A DNA stretch of 64,000 nt from Geotrypetes seraphini (lineage: Eukaryota > Chordata > Amphibia > Gymnophiona > Dermophiidae): NCBI RefSeq assembly GCF_902459505.1, contig NC_047086.1, positions 238,152,231-238,216,230 on the forward strand, given 5' to 3'. The notes under the pieces were generated by a model. It was not told the origin of the DNA. It worked only from the letters and a program-made list of their open reading frames with translations, and did no database searches. Below, one piece after another: positions 23,213 to 34,062 of this stretch (position 1 is its first letter; each line of letters opens with the position of its first letter). Made by a program: the position numbers and the translations under genes.

Positions 23213-23948
23213 AAGAGTCGTATGTATTCAATCCCTGGCGGCTCACCCGGAATCTCGCTGCAGCACACAGTTGGCGATTCACTGCCCTAAGTGAACTTTC
23301 AGCCATGTGTCCATGTCCATCCCCAGGTGTGGCTCAGTATCTGGAGGGCCCCGTCCTTTTATGCTCCATCTCTACTCTCCACTCCCCCCCCCCCCAATTT
23401 GACCAGCAATCAGTCTCCTTGCACCTCTCTACCCTGTCCTAGGTGGCCAGCATCTCCCCTTGCACACCCAATTATTCCTCTGCTCCAGCATCTCCCCTTT
23501 CCAGACTTATGTCAGCTCTCCCATCCAGCATTTCATCTTCATTTTGGAGGGTGAACCCTTCCCTCTCCTAGCTAATGGCACTAGCTATCTGAATGCCTAG
23601 AATAAGCCGAGGGTTAAATCTGGCACTGTTTCTCCCTTTATATCTAAAACATGTTCTAAATCACTCTGATCTAATCAAGATGTATGTTTACTAAAGGATG
23701 TTGGGATTTGGAGTTAATATAGATTTTAGCACGTTAACTGCAGGTTGTACGCTAACATAGTTATTAGCATGTGGTAACCGTTAGATTTAATGCAGGAGCA
23801 GGTAGTAGCTCCTATGTAGGAGGCACTGAGTAATCCAGTATTAACTCAGCTGTTGTCCAGTTAGTGTATGTTACCTAGCATATGTATGTTTCCATGCTTA
23901 TGCCTTACCTTCTCTCAGGAAAATTCCTTATTGCATGTACATTACAAG

Positions 23949-24849
23949 TAGAGAATGACATGGGGACCGTTTACCGCAGTAAACCGTGGTCACCGCAGTA
24001 AACCCACAGTAATGGGGACATGTGCAACTGGTTTACCGCAGGAATGGGGACAAGACTTTTCACCACCCTGTGGAAGCAGTGAAAAGTCTTGTTCCTGTGG
24101 TAAAAAAATTGCACCTGTGTCAGACTCGGCATCTCCTCCCCAGCTCCTCTTGGGCCTATTTTACCTACAGCAGCCAGCCATGCCACAATGAAGACAGAAG
24201 GAACCCAAAACCAAAGCATAAGACCAATGTAATTTGAAGAATAAAATTATCAGACAACAAAAGGTAGAAAAAAAAATTATTTTATATTTTGTGATTGGAA
24301 TATTTCAGATTTGAAATATGTATCCTGCTAGAGCTGGTATTAGACATAACTGGGGCCTGTAAAGCCCAGGCTGTGCTTCTTTAATTTCCAGCTGGTTTAG
24401 GGCTTTCCCTGAACAGGGGGCAGTTGCCCTAGTTGCTCTCCCCTAACACTATTCCTACCATGTGTGACTGAAGTATTCTATTAGCTTCATATTTTTATGT
24501 AGCATTCTGTAGTAATTTGGTTTATTCAGTTTTCACAATAGTAGAGGGGATATTTGTGAAAGGGAGGGGAGACAGGGGTTTTGATGATCCTTGCTCTGTA
24601 TTGTTTGTGTTTATAAAATGACAATTGTACAGAATATTGTCTCTTTTTATACTTTAATAAAATAAGTTCAGTATAAAATTATAACTATTCGAGGCTTGTG
24701 TGGGTGGGATCTGACAGTTTGCGGGGACGGGGACCAAGCTTGCGGGGCGGGGACAGGGTCTAAGCTCATGGAAATGGGGCAGGGACGGGAATGAGCTCAT
24801 GGGGACGGGGCAAGAATGGTGATAAATTTTTTCCACGTGTCATTCTCTA
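23949..24849. mobile_element. non-autonomous hAT element (901 bp)
   Basis: Termini TAGAGAATGACATGGGGA and the complement of TAGAGAATGACACGTGGA are flanked by a perfect 8-bp duplication ATTACAAG (23941-23948, 24850-24857). Subterminal GGGGACGGGG repeats are usual for this hAT group. The middle has no transposase. Confidence 0.92.
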
Positions 24850-24886
24850 ATTACAAGCATATTGCAGCAGAATGTTTTAACACAGT

Positions 24887-26386
24887 CATAGGCGTTGGAA
24901 CAGGGGGGGACACAGGAGCCATGGCCTCCCTAAAAATTGCCCAGCCTATAGGTCAGGGGGTAAAATGGGCTGACCGCCGTAACTGCAGGAAGGGAAGGGC
25001 CAGGCGTGTGCTGCCAATGAATGCCGCCTGCCCACAAGCCTCCCCTGACGTCAATTCTGACATCGAGAGAAGGCTTGTGGGCTGGTGCTACTGCACATGC
25101 CTGGCTCTTCCCTTCTTGGATTTGCTGCAGCAGCGGGCGGCGGACCATGAGGGGGGATGAAGAATCGGCGGCGGGTAGGCCAGGCTTCGGCGTGGCAGGG
25201 AGGGAGGCAGACTGGCTTCGGCGGGGAACCAGGGGAAGGAAGAATCGGTGGCGGGTATGCCAAGATTTGACGCAGCAGGGAGGGATGGAGGCAGACTGGC
25301 TTTGGTGGCAGACCGGGGGAAATGAAGACTCGCTGGCAGGCTGGCTGGCTTCAGGGTGGGACAAAGACTGGAAGGCAGTGAGGGGGACATAGGAAGGAGG
25401 GAGGGAGGAAGGTAGGAGAGAGAGGGGCAGAGAAAGACCTGGGGGGGAGGTTAAAGCAGAAAGACAAAAAGAGAGAGAAGGGCCTGGACCAAAGGGGAAA
25501 GACAGGAGGCAGATTATGGACTAAGGGAGGTGCATACAAAAGAGACAGAGGGGGAGAGACCCTCAGGAAGAACAAAGAGATGGAAGATCATAACAGAGGA
25601 GGGAGGGGGTTGTAAGCAGAAGAAAGACAGAGAGAGTGAAGCCTGGACCAAAGGGAGAAGACAGGAGGCAGATGCTGGACTATGGGAGGTACAGACAGAG
25701 GGGAAAAGACCATGAGGAAGAACAGAAAGATGGAAGATCATAACAGAGGAGGGAGAGAGAGGGAGACCTGGAACAAAGTAGGTGGTAGGTACAAAGGAGA
25801 ACTGACAATGAATCTGGAGAGGGGAAGCTGAGGGGAAAGAAAGAGAGAGACCTGGACCCAAAGGGGATGGGGCTGGATAGTGAAATAAATGTTGGCTAAA
25901 GTAATAAATAAATAAATATTGGATACACAGTCAGAAGGAAGTACAACCAGAGACTCATGAAATCACCAGACAATAAAGGTAGGAAAAATGATTTTATTTT
26001 TAATGTAGTGATCAAAATGTGTCAGTTTTGAGAATTTATATCTGCTGTCTATATTTTGCATTATATTTGTCTATTTTTCTATAGGTTGTTACTGAGGTGA
26101 CATTGCATATCTTAAAGTCATCTGCCTTGACATTTTTGAAAACCCCTGAATATAAATGATAATTAACATTTTCTCTGCGTACAGTGTGCTTTGTGGGTTT
26201 AAAAAATATTTTGTGGTTACCATTATGTATTAATAAGATTATATTGTGTGTATATGAAAAAAGATTGAAGAAATTGCATTACAATTAGTATTATTATTAT
26301 GGGGGTGGAGTCAGGGGCAAAGTTTGGGCAGGTCTGGGGCGGAGCTTTTGGGTCTCCCCAAACAAAAAAGTGTTCCACTGCCTACG
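24887..26386. mobile_element. non-autonomous hAT-like element (1,500 bp)
   Basis: Ends CATAGGCGTTGGAACAG and TGTTCCACTGCCTACG form imperfect inverted repeats with a perfect 8-bp duplication AACACAGT (24879-24886, 26387-26394). The interior at 25130-25870 is a purine-rich tandem array (AGGCAGACTGGCTT and AGATGGAAGATCATAACAG each repeated). A 300-bp tail near 25915-26215 reappears at 39575-40180. No transposase is visible. Confidence 0.88.
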
Positions 26387-26849
26387 AACACAGTGATGTG
26401 CTACCTCTTTTAGTATATGTTAAGGACTTAACACCCTTTAGTAAAAATGCCCCCAAAATTTGAAAGGTGGCCTAGAAATACAAAACTGTTACTATGTAAA
26501 GCACACAAAGTAGATTATAATGATTTCTTTTTGGTGAAAGTAAAATCCTCCTTTTCTTCAACAGATATCGGTTTGCTTGCTGTTTCTCTTACACATGCTC
26601 TGACATGTGATTAAAGTTAGTTATTAGTTAGGAAAATAAGAGACCTTTTAGGAGATGGTGTGAAACATTTTCTTATAGCCCTGCGGTTTGCTTAAGGAAG
26701 TAACTGTTGAGAAATGTGTCCAGCAAACTGTGATACCAAAAATATCACAGATAAGAAAGAAAGATCTGAAACTGTTTAAGAGGCCATACATTACAGCAAT
26801 CACTTTTGATTTACTCTATAGTGCTTCACTGATATGATTTAGGCATTTA
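26387..26849. other. no gene seen
   Basis: AT-rich unique-looking DNA between two transposons. Confidence 0.4.
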
Positions 26850-26990
26850 GGGGTAAATTCTCTATTAGTACGTCTAACTTAGGCGTGCTTTAGACGTCCG
26901 GTAAAAGTAATTGCCAATTAACGGTACTTAGGCGTGCGGTAGACATCCCTACAACCTCTTCACGCAAAATAGACGCAGGTTTTAGACATG
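26850..26990. repeat. left terminal repeat with iterated subterminal motifs
   Basis: After the terminal GGGGTAAATTCTC, the motifs CTTAGGCGTG and AGACGT/AGACAT recur (CTTAGGCGTGCTTTAGACG, CTTAGGCGTGCGGTAGACA, AGACGCAGG). Repeated short words near the ends are typical transposase-binding sites. Confidence 0.75.
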
Positions 26991-27751
26991 GGTACGGGTT
27001 TTGGTTTTTTTTTAAATTATACTTTATTTATACTCTTTATTATCACACATTCAGCATTGTAAGTATAGGATGATGAAAAAGATAACTAAAACACAGTATA
27101 CCATTTTGTAAACTATATATTAGTTAATCTAGCAGAGAACACTTCTGTGTTGTATCTTTTTCCTCTAGGATATCAGAATTGTACAGTTTACCATTAATAC
27201 AAGGAAAAAAAAAAATGTTATGTTTCAAAGGAGAACTAGAAGATGAAACGAACCGAGTGGGTGTTGAACTTACATTATCAGTATGGAAGGTGGGAACCGG
27301 TAGATGTGTGCTACACAGAAAGCTGTTCAGGAATGTCATACTCACCTCCTATTAGAAGTGGAAAGGATAGGACTTTGAACACCATATAGACTTTTTATAA
27401 ACTTCGTTTAACTTCCACAAAGACTGGCAGGAAAGGCACCCTAAGTCATCCAATAAGCTTTCTCTCGATTTCACAGAGACATTATTTCAGAGAGGATAGT
27501 TTAGAAGTGATATCTTGCTCGAAAAAACACTCTCCTGGTCTTAAAACATTGCAACAATCAGCTCATTCTTCAGAACAAAGGTAAATCCCATAACTTACAC
27601 TGGCCCAACTTAGAAACAGAATCAAAACACAGATTAAACCTGAATGTGGCTTCCAGTTCACAGGAAGAGGAAGTAGCAAGCAGCACAATGCTGATCTCAT
27701 TGTGACATCATCAAGGTGCACCTGGAATGTAGATATGCCACAAGTAAAAGA

Positions 27752-27815
27752 CAAGCCGGGAGTTGAACTCACAACCTACAGATGATCGATATAGTGCTTT
27801 TACTCACTGACCTAC
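27752..27815 (-). other. tRNA-like module A1
   Basis: Minus-strand TAGGTCAGTGAG (A-box-like), AAAGCAC, and GGTTGTGAGTTCAACTCC (B-box-like), followed by a TTTT. The surrounding 200 bp (GTGCACCTGGAA... and CTCTGGTTCCCCTGTCATA...) is shared in inverted orientation with 35110-35280. Confidence 0.6.
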
Positions 27816-27911
27816 ACCTGTGTCTCTGGTTCCCCTGTCATAGCATACCTTAGTGATGTGCTAAAGTATACTCTACTTAGCTATCATATCACAGTCAGTT
27901 GAGGCAAAAGA

Positions 27912-27985
27912 CTGGTAGCTCAATGGTGTAAAGCACCGTTGTCACGGATGCAACACCCATATTCTTAAGTATGGTTCAATAAATG
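27912..27985 (+). other. tRNA-like module B1
   Basis: GGTAGCTCAATGG is a textbook A box; GGTTCAATAAA is a weak B box about 50 bases later. The module and its upstream flank match 34935-35075 in inverted orientation. Confidence 0.6.
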
Positions 27986-28102
27986 TAATACAGAGTCAAA
28001 ATTATGCTGTTTATTTTATCAAACCCAAGCTCAACTTTGTAATGTATTGTGTATAGTCTCGCTAATGTGTTTGTGATGAAAATGAGATGCGATAGGTGTA
28101 TA

Positions 28103-28420
28103 TCCTATATAATAAAACCCTAGCTGCGCATGCGCACATACCTGCGTGCTTCTGTGATCTCTGCTCTGTGATCAGTAGGTCTGTGGCCAGCAGGAGTGCA
28201 GATGCAGCAGCCAGGCGACTCCCCCCTCCCGCCCTCACTCACCACCAAAACCACCACCGCCAAAGCCTCCTCCTTCTGCCCAGCCGGGAGGAGGGCTCCG
28301 AGTCGCTGAAGACTGTCCCAGATCAGCTTACACAGTCCCTAAAAAATTAACCTTTTCATCTGAGGTGCGAGGCTGCGGTGACCTTCCTCCCCCGGCTCAC
28401 TAAGGTTTCGTCTTAAGAAA
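28103..28420 (+). mobile_element. Helitron-like 5' end
   Basis: TCCTATATAATAAAACCC closely resembles the 5' terminus of vertebrate non-autonomous Helitrons, next to a GCGCATGCGCA palindrome. The 3' CTRR end is not identified, so the right boundary is a guess. Confidence 0.3.
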
Positions 28421-28537
28421 TTCAAATGCGTTATTGAAAACGCAAGTGACTGTTCTCTGTCATCCTAGACACCTCTGCAACACCCCAACAACACACTCCT
28501 GCAGCATAAACCCCTCATGTTATAATCAAGTAAAAGA

Positions 28538-28612
28538 CAAGCCGGGAGTTGAACTCACAACCTATGGATGAGTGGTACAGCGCGTTTTACTCACTGAGCT
28601 ACTGAGCTACTT
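28538..28612 (-). other. tRNA-like module A2
   Basis: Minus-strand GTAGCTCAGTGAG, AAAACGCGCTG and GGTTGTGAGTTCAACTCC, then CTTGTCTTTT. The B-box side is nearly identical to module A1. The A box is partly duplicated (two AGCTCAGT words). Confidence 0.65.
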
Positions 28613-28749
28613 AACTCTAGCCCTAACCCTAGCCATAAAGTAGCGTCTGACGTCAGATCAAATACACCTGTAGATACTTGCAATGATTACCCCTTGTCAA
28701 AGCTTGTACATAAAGTCATTTCTGGAGACTCCCATTCCCAAATCCCCAA

Positions 28750-28821
28750 CATAGCTCAGTGCTTAAAAGCACTGCATGTATCTTCCAAAGGTCAGGGGTT
28801 CAAGCCCTGACTAAGGTTACC
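28750..28821 (+). other. tRNA-like module C1
   Basis: ATAGCTCAGTGCTTAAAAGC as A box and D arm, and GTCAGGGGTTCAAGCCCTGAC forming a perfect 7-bp stem with a TTCAA loop. Shares its B-box half and flank CTAAGGTTA with module C2 at 33991. Confidence 0.65.
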
Positions 28822-29120
28822 AAAGACATAATATTCTTTTTTTTTCCACCCACCCAAACATGCATAGCTAAGCTAAACTTGTCATTGTGTTTGGGGGAGG
28901 TGAAGTTTCATTAGGTTTACATGGTAAGCTTCTAAGCGTTCTGCTATACTTTTTTGTATAACAGCGATATCGGCGTGGTTTAGGATGTAATCAACAGTGT
29001 TGATGTAGCGCGGGTCGGCCACTGCAAGCATGCCCAAGCGGCACAAAAACGTCATCGCGTTGTTTTGCGTTGTGACGTCATAGAATCACCCGTTCTTCAT
29101 ACGCAGTTATTTCTCCTAAA

Positions 29121-31203
29121 ATGGCTGCCAGGAGACAGCCAAACTTCAGTACTGAGGACTCCAGGCTGCTGGCCAGGCTCTTTTTGGTCCATGAGCACCA
29201 CTATTTTAGAGTGGTAGGCCATCGCAGGTCATACCTGCAGTTCAGGAACTCCTGGACCCACCGGACCCGGCGGTATAACAGAAGAGCCTCATGTCCCAGG
29301 GAAGTAAGTATTCCAAGTCAGGCCCTCACAAATAATCATGTCAAATGTAATGATGATGGAAACCTGTCTCAATCAAATTGTCATGTTTTTGTGGGTAAAT
29401 CTTGATTCCTTTTAAAAACTACAATTGTGCATAATAAATCTTTTACATTGAATACTGAAATTAAAGCACATCCCAAAGGAGCAGTAGTAGGATTTCAAAT
29501 GACAAATTCAGCTCCTAGAAGGCATCTATTCCATTCACAACATGCACACAACTAATTTTTGGGTCACAAGCTTCGCATTTGTAATAGAAACATCTTGAAA
29601 TCAACTTTGCCAAAGGAAAACAAATACCTTCACCTTTCCTGTATCAATCTGCTGGTCTAGGGAGATAGTGGCATGACGTTTAAAGTGACAGCGTCAGTAC
29701 CCTGACGTCAGGGGTTTCAAGCCACGCTGCTCCTTCTGACCAAACTATTTTATTGCCCCTGCTGCATGATTGTAAGCTCACCAGGACATGCTGTAATGTG
29801 GGGCAGTGCTGATAGGCTACAGCCTCAGCACCCTGGGGTTGTGAGTTCAATCCCACACTCCTCCTTGTGATGCTGGCCATGTCACCTCACCCCCCCCCCC
29901 CCCCCCCCCCCCCACTGTCCCAGGTACAGTAGAGAGATAGCGATGCCTCCAGCACAGAAAGGGGAAAATGCTGGAGTACGTGAATACATTCATGTAAAAA
30001 ATGTGGCAGAAGGGGGTGGAGGCAGGCAGCAAAGCGGATAGGGGCTCTTGGAGGGCAGCGTACTCCATTTTTATGTGCTTTTAGAGGTCAATACTTAAGT
30101 AAACATGTTATGCCACAGTGCTAGATGGCACTCATCATATCCCTCCCTCTCTGTTCTTTCTCTCTCTCTCTATTATCCAGGTTGAGGATCTCAGGAAAAG
30201 GGGGCGGCTGCTGAGGCGCCAGGAGCGGGCCTTCCTTGAGGGGGTGAGGGAGGAATTGCGCGCTGAAGCCGGTGAGTAATGAGTCCAGCGTGTATTTCTT
30301 TGTGATCAGCCTACCAGAATAAATAGATGAAAATGCTTGAGTAGCTGTAAACCATTCTTAATCATAAAATCTGCAGTAAAGCTGCTATTGTGATATCATG
30401 TCACAATGGCGTTATGGTGTTCTACTTGCCTCACTTACTTACGCTACATTTTGATGTTTACAGTGGAGTAGGTGCTTTGCATCCTGTTATTAGCATTTGA
30501 AGAAAATAACGTAGTAAAGAATGTCATGTTCAAAAGTGTTGTGGACATATCTGACTGTATCCTATTTCTCTCTTGTCAAGCAGCAGTGCAGGCACCCCCT
30601 CAGGAGGCCCCGCAAATAATGGAGGGAGCCCCACCCTGGTCCTCAGCGGAGGAGATGGAGGAGGAGGAGGAGGAGGAAGAGGCCTGGCAGCCCTCAGGAC
30701 CACCCACACCGCCTGCCCCACCACTGCCCCCTGGACCTCCACCGCCTGCCCCACCACTGCCCCCTGGACTGCCTGCCCCACCACTGCCCCCTGGACCCCC
30801 ACCGCCTGCCCCACCACTACCTCCAGGACCACCACTACCATCCCCTGTTGGACCTTCCCCTTCCCCAACCCATAGCCCTTCCCCTCACTCTCCTGCCCTT
30901 CCTGTTCCCATCCCACCCCCTTTCCTTGCTGTTCCCCCCCAGGAGCAGCCCGACCAGCACTCAGGAGGGGGCGGGCAGGGAGATGGAGGCCTACTCTGCC
31001 ATCTTGGAGGAGGTGCAGGTATTGAGAGGGTGTGTGGAGAGGATGGAACATGCCCTCTTGCGGCTGGTAGCCGAAAGAGGGCATGGTGCCAGCAGCCATA
31101 CACCCTCTCAATGACTGCACCTCTTCCGCCCCCCTCGCCTGAGGTAGCTCAAGCTGCTCTTGGGGGGCACCCACCCTCTTTCCCTGCGTTATGTGTTATG
31201 TAA
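29121..31203 (+). CDS. Myb/SANT-like DNA-binding protein, three exons, Harbinger cargo
   Basis: Exon 1 (29121-29303, 61 codons from ATG) ends at a GAA|GTAAGT donor. Exon 2 (30181-30271) starts after a long pyrimidine tract and CAG and ends G|GTGAGT. Exon 3 starts at 30584 or 30587 and runs to a TAA at 31201-31203, with AATAAA at 31253. Frames join correctly and give about 297 residues. Exons 1-2 encode a helical Myb/SANT-like domain (NFSTEDSRLLARLF, RNSWTHRTRRYN, VEDLRKRGRLLRRQERAFL). Exon 3 begins with an acidic glutamate run and continues as an iterated PPLPPGPP tract. In another frame near 30975-31114 lies an amphipathic helix (AYSAILEEVQVLRGCVERM) that looks like the original C-terminus, so the copy probably has a one-base shift in a G run near 30965. 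Likely role: DNA binding at the element's ends, as in other Harbingers. Confidence 0.6.
29669..29735 (+). other. tRNA-like module, weak
   Basis: GATAGTGGCATGACG as a possible A box and GGGTTTCAAGCC as a possible B box, with TGACGTCA between. The weakest of the set, lying in intron 1 of the Myb-like gene. Confidence 0.35.
29803..29870 (+). other. tRNA-like module related to a SINE head
   Basis: ACAGCCTCAGCACCCTG and GGTTGTGAGTTCAATCCCAC match the tRNA-derived head of the SINE at 58742-58976 almost base for base, including CTCCTTGTGA after it. This one may be a true SINE fragment. Confidence 0.55.
29889..29915. repeat. poly-C tract
   Basis: About 26 consecutive C bases inside intron 1 of the Myb-like gene. 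Confidence 0.95.
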
Positions 31204-31394
31204 ATAGTTATTTTTTTCTAAAGTTTACATTTTACAAAAAGTTTTCTATTGGAATAAAAAATTTTTTTATAGTTTAAACTTTCCTGTGTGGTTTTAACCT
31301 TGTAGCATCAGCAGTTTAGTGGACAGAGTCCAAGGTAGATAGGGGTTCAGGAGGGACTGCTGAATGGGCCCTTTTCAATATAACAACAAGGTGA

Positions 31395-33227
31395 CATATA
31401 GAAAGTTTGACAATCTTTATTGGGGTCTGTCATTCATTCTATTACCTGCTAGCCACTTTGATGTCAAATCATTGCAGAATCTAGGAAAAAAGCAAGTGAA
31501 TGCAAGGGTATATGCAACTGTAGGTAGATGACGACATCTCAGCTATGATGTGCAAAGTAAGCCAGTCCCTGTTCCAAAGTAAATGGCTACATAAGGAAGA
31601 GAATATAAGTCACTGTGGTAGATTTGTTGTTAAGGAATAGGGTTACTGCTACTAAGAGTTGGCTCCACACCAGGAGAATCCAAATGAGACATGTGGGTTT
31701 TTCTTCCTTTCACGGAAGGTGATGGAAGTAAAGGCCACATACCTCAATCTATCCTCCTGGTTCTTGAGCTGCACTATTTTGGTTAAGCAGGTGTGAAAAC
31801 CACAAAGATGCTCATAGCTGCACTGCTCTCAGTAATACAAAACTCCATCTGACAATACTGCAGTTGCCTGTCTAAGACACCTGAAAACAGAAAAGAGGAG
31901 AAGCTGGTTTACACAAGGTTCACAAACAGGGGGTTCAACCCCCAAGGTCCATATCTGTCCTCCCTTCCCTGAAGCAATGTGTTAACCTCATTTATGTTGA
32001 GCTGCTTAGAAGTCACCGTGGTAGAGTTGTTAAAGCAATAGCCTTAACTCGCTGATGGTGTGGCTTAATATCACCTGTAATCCTCCACTGCTACTGTTTA
32101 GAACTCATGTGAGGGAATAGACTAACTGAAAACAAAAAGTTTGTGTGCATATAACAGCAGGAATGCGTGCCATGGTGTTCTATGAGGCCATTATCAATTT
32201 ACTATTGTTCCTGAAAGTCATCAAGGATACCTGTGTGAAGAGAACAATAGAAGTGTGAAACATTTATTTCACTCATCAGAAGAGTGACTCAAGTGAAGAA
32301 TAGTAGAGTAAGCAAATAAAGGTTACCATATATCATTCTCACCTACAACTGTTTGGCTGAGCTGCTCGTCTGGTCTCTCTCTGGCAAACACATAGGTGAT
32401 GAGCAGAGTTAACCTGAAATGAAGAATAGAGAGAAACTGTTAACAAAGACCTATGTCTCCAAAATGAAACACTGAAGTTGTGGCAGAACACACACCTAGA
32501 AGTAACAGAGGTGCTAACATACCTTTAGACTCCTTATTAAAAATGGCAGCCATTAGCCACTCATTAGGAGTTTTCCACCTGAACCATGTACACTGATTGG
32601 ATGTCCACTGAATGGCAGTGTTTCCCCCCCCCCCAACACACCCAACCTATTCTTATCAATGAGTTAGTACACAGAACCATTCCTCACCTGCTTTTAACTT
32701 GCCTGTAATTTGATTCTACAAAGAATTAACTTTAGCTCTATGAGTAAACCCTCTCAGATGTATGAACACATCCATTTTACTTACATATCCATATTTCTAC
32801 CAGCAAAATTTCTACCAGCATGGTCTTTATCAGTCTTCTCAGTCATTTTTGTCAGCCCTGTGGAATGGAGAGTAGGAGATATCAGAAATAAAATAACTAT
32901 TATAAACAATAGCACACAATGAAAGCCCATAAAGAGAAGTCAGTTTTTCTGGTTGGTTTCTTTAGTTCTATCATAAGGACACCTAAGTAGCTTACAAAAT
33001 ATCATTCTCACCTGGACTTACTATTTGAGCTGCTTCTAGAAAAGATAAAACAACATATAAGAATGACATGTAGCTTGTTAATGGCTCTGTGGAATAGAGA
33101 GAAATGGGAGGCAGAGATAGGAAAAAAAATGTAAAAGACTAAGACAGAGTAAAGTCTCAAACATCTGCATAAGCAATAGGACAGAATAGAAAGGAAACGC
33201 TGCTCACCTGGACCTTCTTATACCCAT
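31395..33227 (-). CDS. four-exon gene for a 70-residue protein of unknown function
   Basis: Read on the minus strand: ATG at 33227, coding exons 33227-33208, 33035-33012, 32413-32343 and 31880-31783 (TAA stop). The last coding exon continues to 31743, and a terminal exon begins at 31480 with AATAAA at 31421-31416. Every junction has AG...GT signals (TCCAG|GTGAG, TCCAG|GTGAG, TGTAG|GTGAG, TTGAG|GTATG; acceptors TTTCTAG, TTTCAG, TTTTCAG, TTCCTAG), and one frame stays open across all four exons. The product starts with an Arg/Ser-rich segment (MGIRRSRSSSNSKSR), then a helical region (LTLLITYVFARERPDEQLSQ; VLDRQLQYCQMEF). I recognise no family. It converges on the Myb-like gene; their poly(A) signals lie only about 160 bp apart. 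Confidence 0.5.
31605..31682 (+). other. tRNA-like module D1, weak
   Basis: GTCACTGTGGTAGATTTGTT resembles an A-box region and shares its start with module D2. The B box is poor. Confidence 0.3.
32015..32095 (+). other. tRNA-like module D2, weak
   Basis: GTCACCGTGGTAGAGTTGTT, AAAGCAATAGCCTTAAC and GTGTGGCTTAATATCACC give a tRNA-like spacing, with a degenerate B box. It lies in an intron of the minus-strand gene. Confidence 0.35.
32996..33036 (-). repeat. duplicated splice-donor segment
   Basis: GAGCTGCT...CTCACCT...ATCATTCTCACC words at 33001-33035 and 32336-32375 are similar, so two exons of the minus-strand gene share a donor region and probably arose by internal duplication. Confidence 0.45.
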
Positions 33228-33413
33228 GCACGCCTATGTAGCGTCTGACGTCAGTAGGGCGGGAAAAGTTTTTCAATGCCTATTGGGCGCCGTTCGGGTG
33301 CGGTTCCTTGGCCCGCTTCCTAACCACGCCCATCACACCTCATTGGCTATCCTATGGGGATGTGTTTGAACGTGTTCTACAAGTAGCCTGAAAAGATGTC
33401 TTCACCTTACAAC
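33228..33413. promoter_or_regulatory. candidate bidirectional promoter
   Basis: This 186-bp interval separates the minus-strand ATG at 33227 from a plus-strand Myb-like ATG at 33414. It is GC-rich and contains TGACGTCA (33246-33253), GGGCGGG, CCACGCCC and two ATTGG (inverted CCAAT) words. No TATA box is obvious. Confidence 0.45.
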
Positions 33414-33497
33414 ATGGCTCCAAAACGGAAATCGAATTTCTTGCATGGAGAGTTCCAGATATGGAAAATGGAAGTGGGGCAGACCATGACATTATGA
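33414..33497 (+). pseudogene. second Myb-like N-terminus, truncated
   Basis: ATG followed by MAPKRKSNFLHGEF and a stop after 27 codons. The start resembles the MAARRQPNFSTED beginning of the intact gene at 29121, also preceded by a TGACGTCA-bearing region. Either a decayed second copy or an alternative first exon; no clear donor is seen. Confidence 0.35.
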
Positions 33498-33985
33498 AAG
33501 CAGGGAGAGTGGTGGGTGTAGGCATCTGTGTGTAACCTGGCCTGGCCCCTTCTTTTCCCTAACAATTGATTCCCCTCCACACTTAACACAAAACCTAAGT
33601 CCTCAACAATCCCTCACACCAACACCCAGAAAAATCCATAAACTAAAGAAATACAGATAATGGGGGTGGGGAGGAGTGTCAAAGGCAGAAGGGAGTATAA
33701 AGGAGAACAGGTAAGTCATAGCACAAAGTTTCATCATTGAGGAAACGGAACACCACAAACACCAACTCACATGAGGGGGTCTTACATAGGAAAAATGGCT
33801 GTGCCAAAGCTTTCTATATACTAAGCATGCCTAATTAGCGGCTGACGTCATAGGAACCGTTAGGATTCAAATCTAATTGGATGTGCATTGGATGTGGTTT
33901 TGCAATATACAGCTGTAGTGACGTTGTAGTCATTTCCTTCACATCTCTAAGCTTTAATACGAAGCTCTATGTTCTAAACAAAGTT
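33498..33985. other. no gene seen; one TGACGTCA octamer
   Basis: Contains AGCGGCTGACGTCAT at 33838-33851, a sister of the motifs at 28648 and 33246. Otherwise unassigned. Confidence 0.4.
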
Positions 33986-33990
33986 ACCTC

Positions 33991-34062
33991 TATAGCTCTA
34001 TGCCTTAAGGCATTGCTTTTCATCTTCCATACATCAGGGGGTTCAAGTCTTGAGTAAGGTTA
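33991..34062 (+). other. tRNA-like module C2
   Basis: TATAGCTCTATGCCTTAAGGC as A box and D arm and CAGGGGGTTCAAGTCTTGA as T arm. The B-box half and the CTTCCAT...AAGGTTA flank match module C1. Confidence 0.6.

Noticed and set aside
25021-25861. Frames of 60-144 codons in the hAT element
   Set aside because: Low-complexity repeats, mutually overlapping on both strands, no recognisable motif.
28620-28640. CCCTAACCCTAG as an interstitial telomere repeat
   Set aside because: Only two imperfect units; telomeric arrays need many.
30530-31174. Long minus-strand frame opposite the polyproline exon
   Set aside because: It mirrors the CCN-repeat composition of the plus-strand exon; it has no splice support and no domain.
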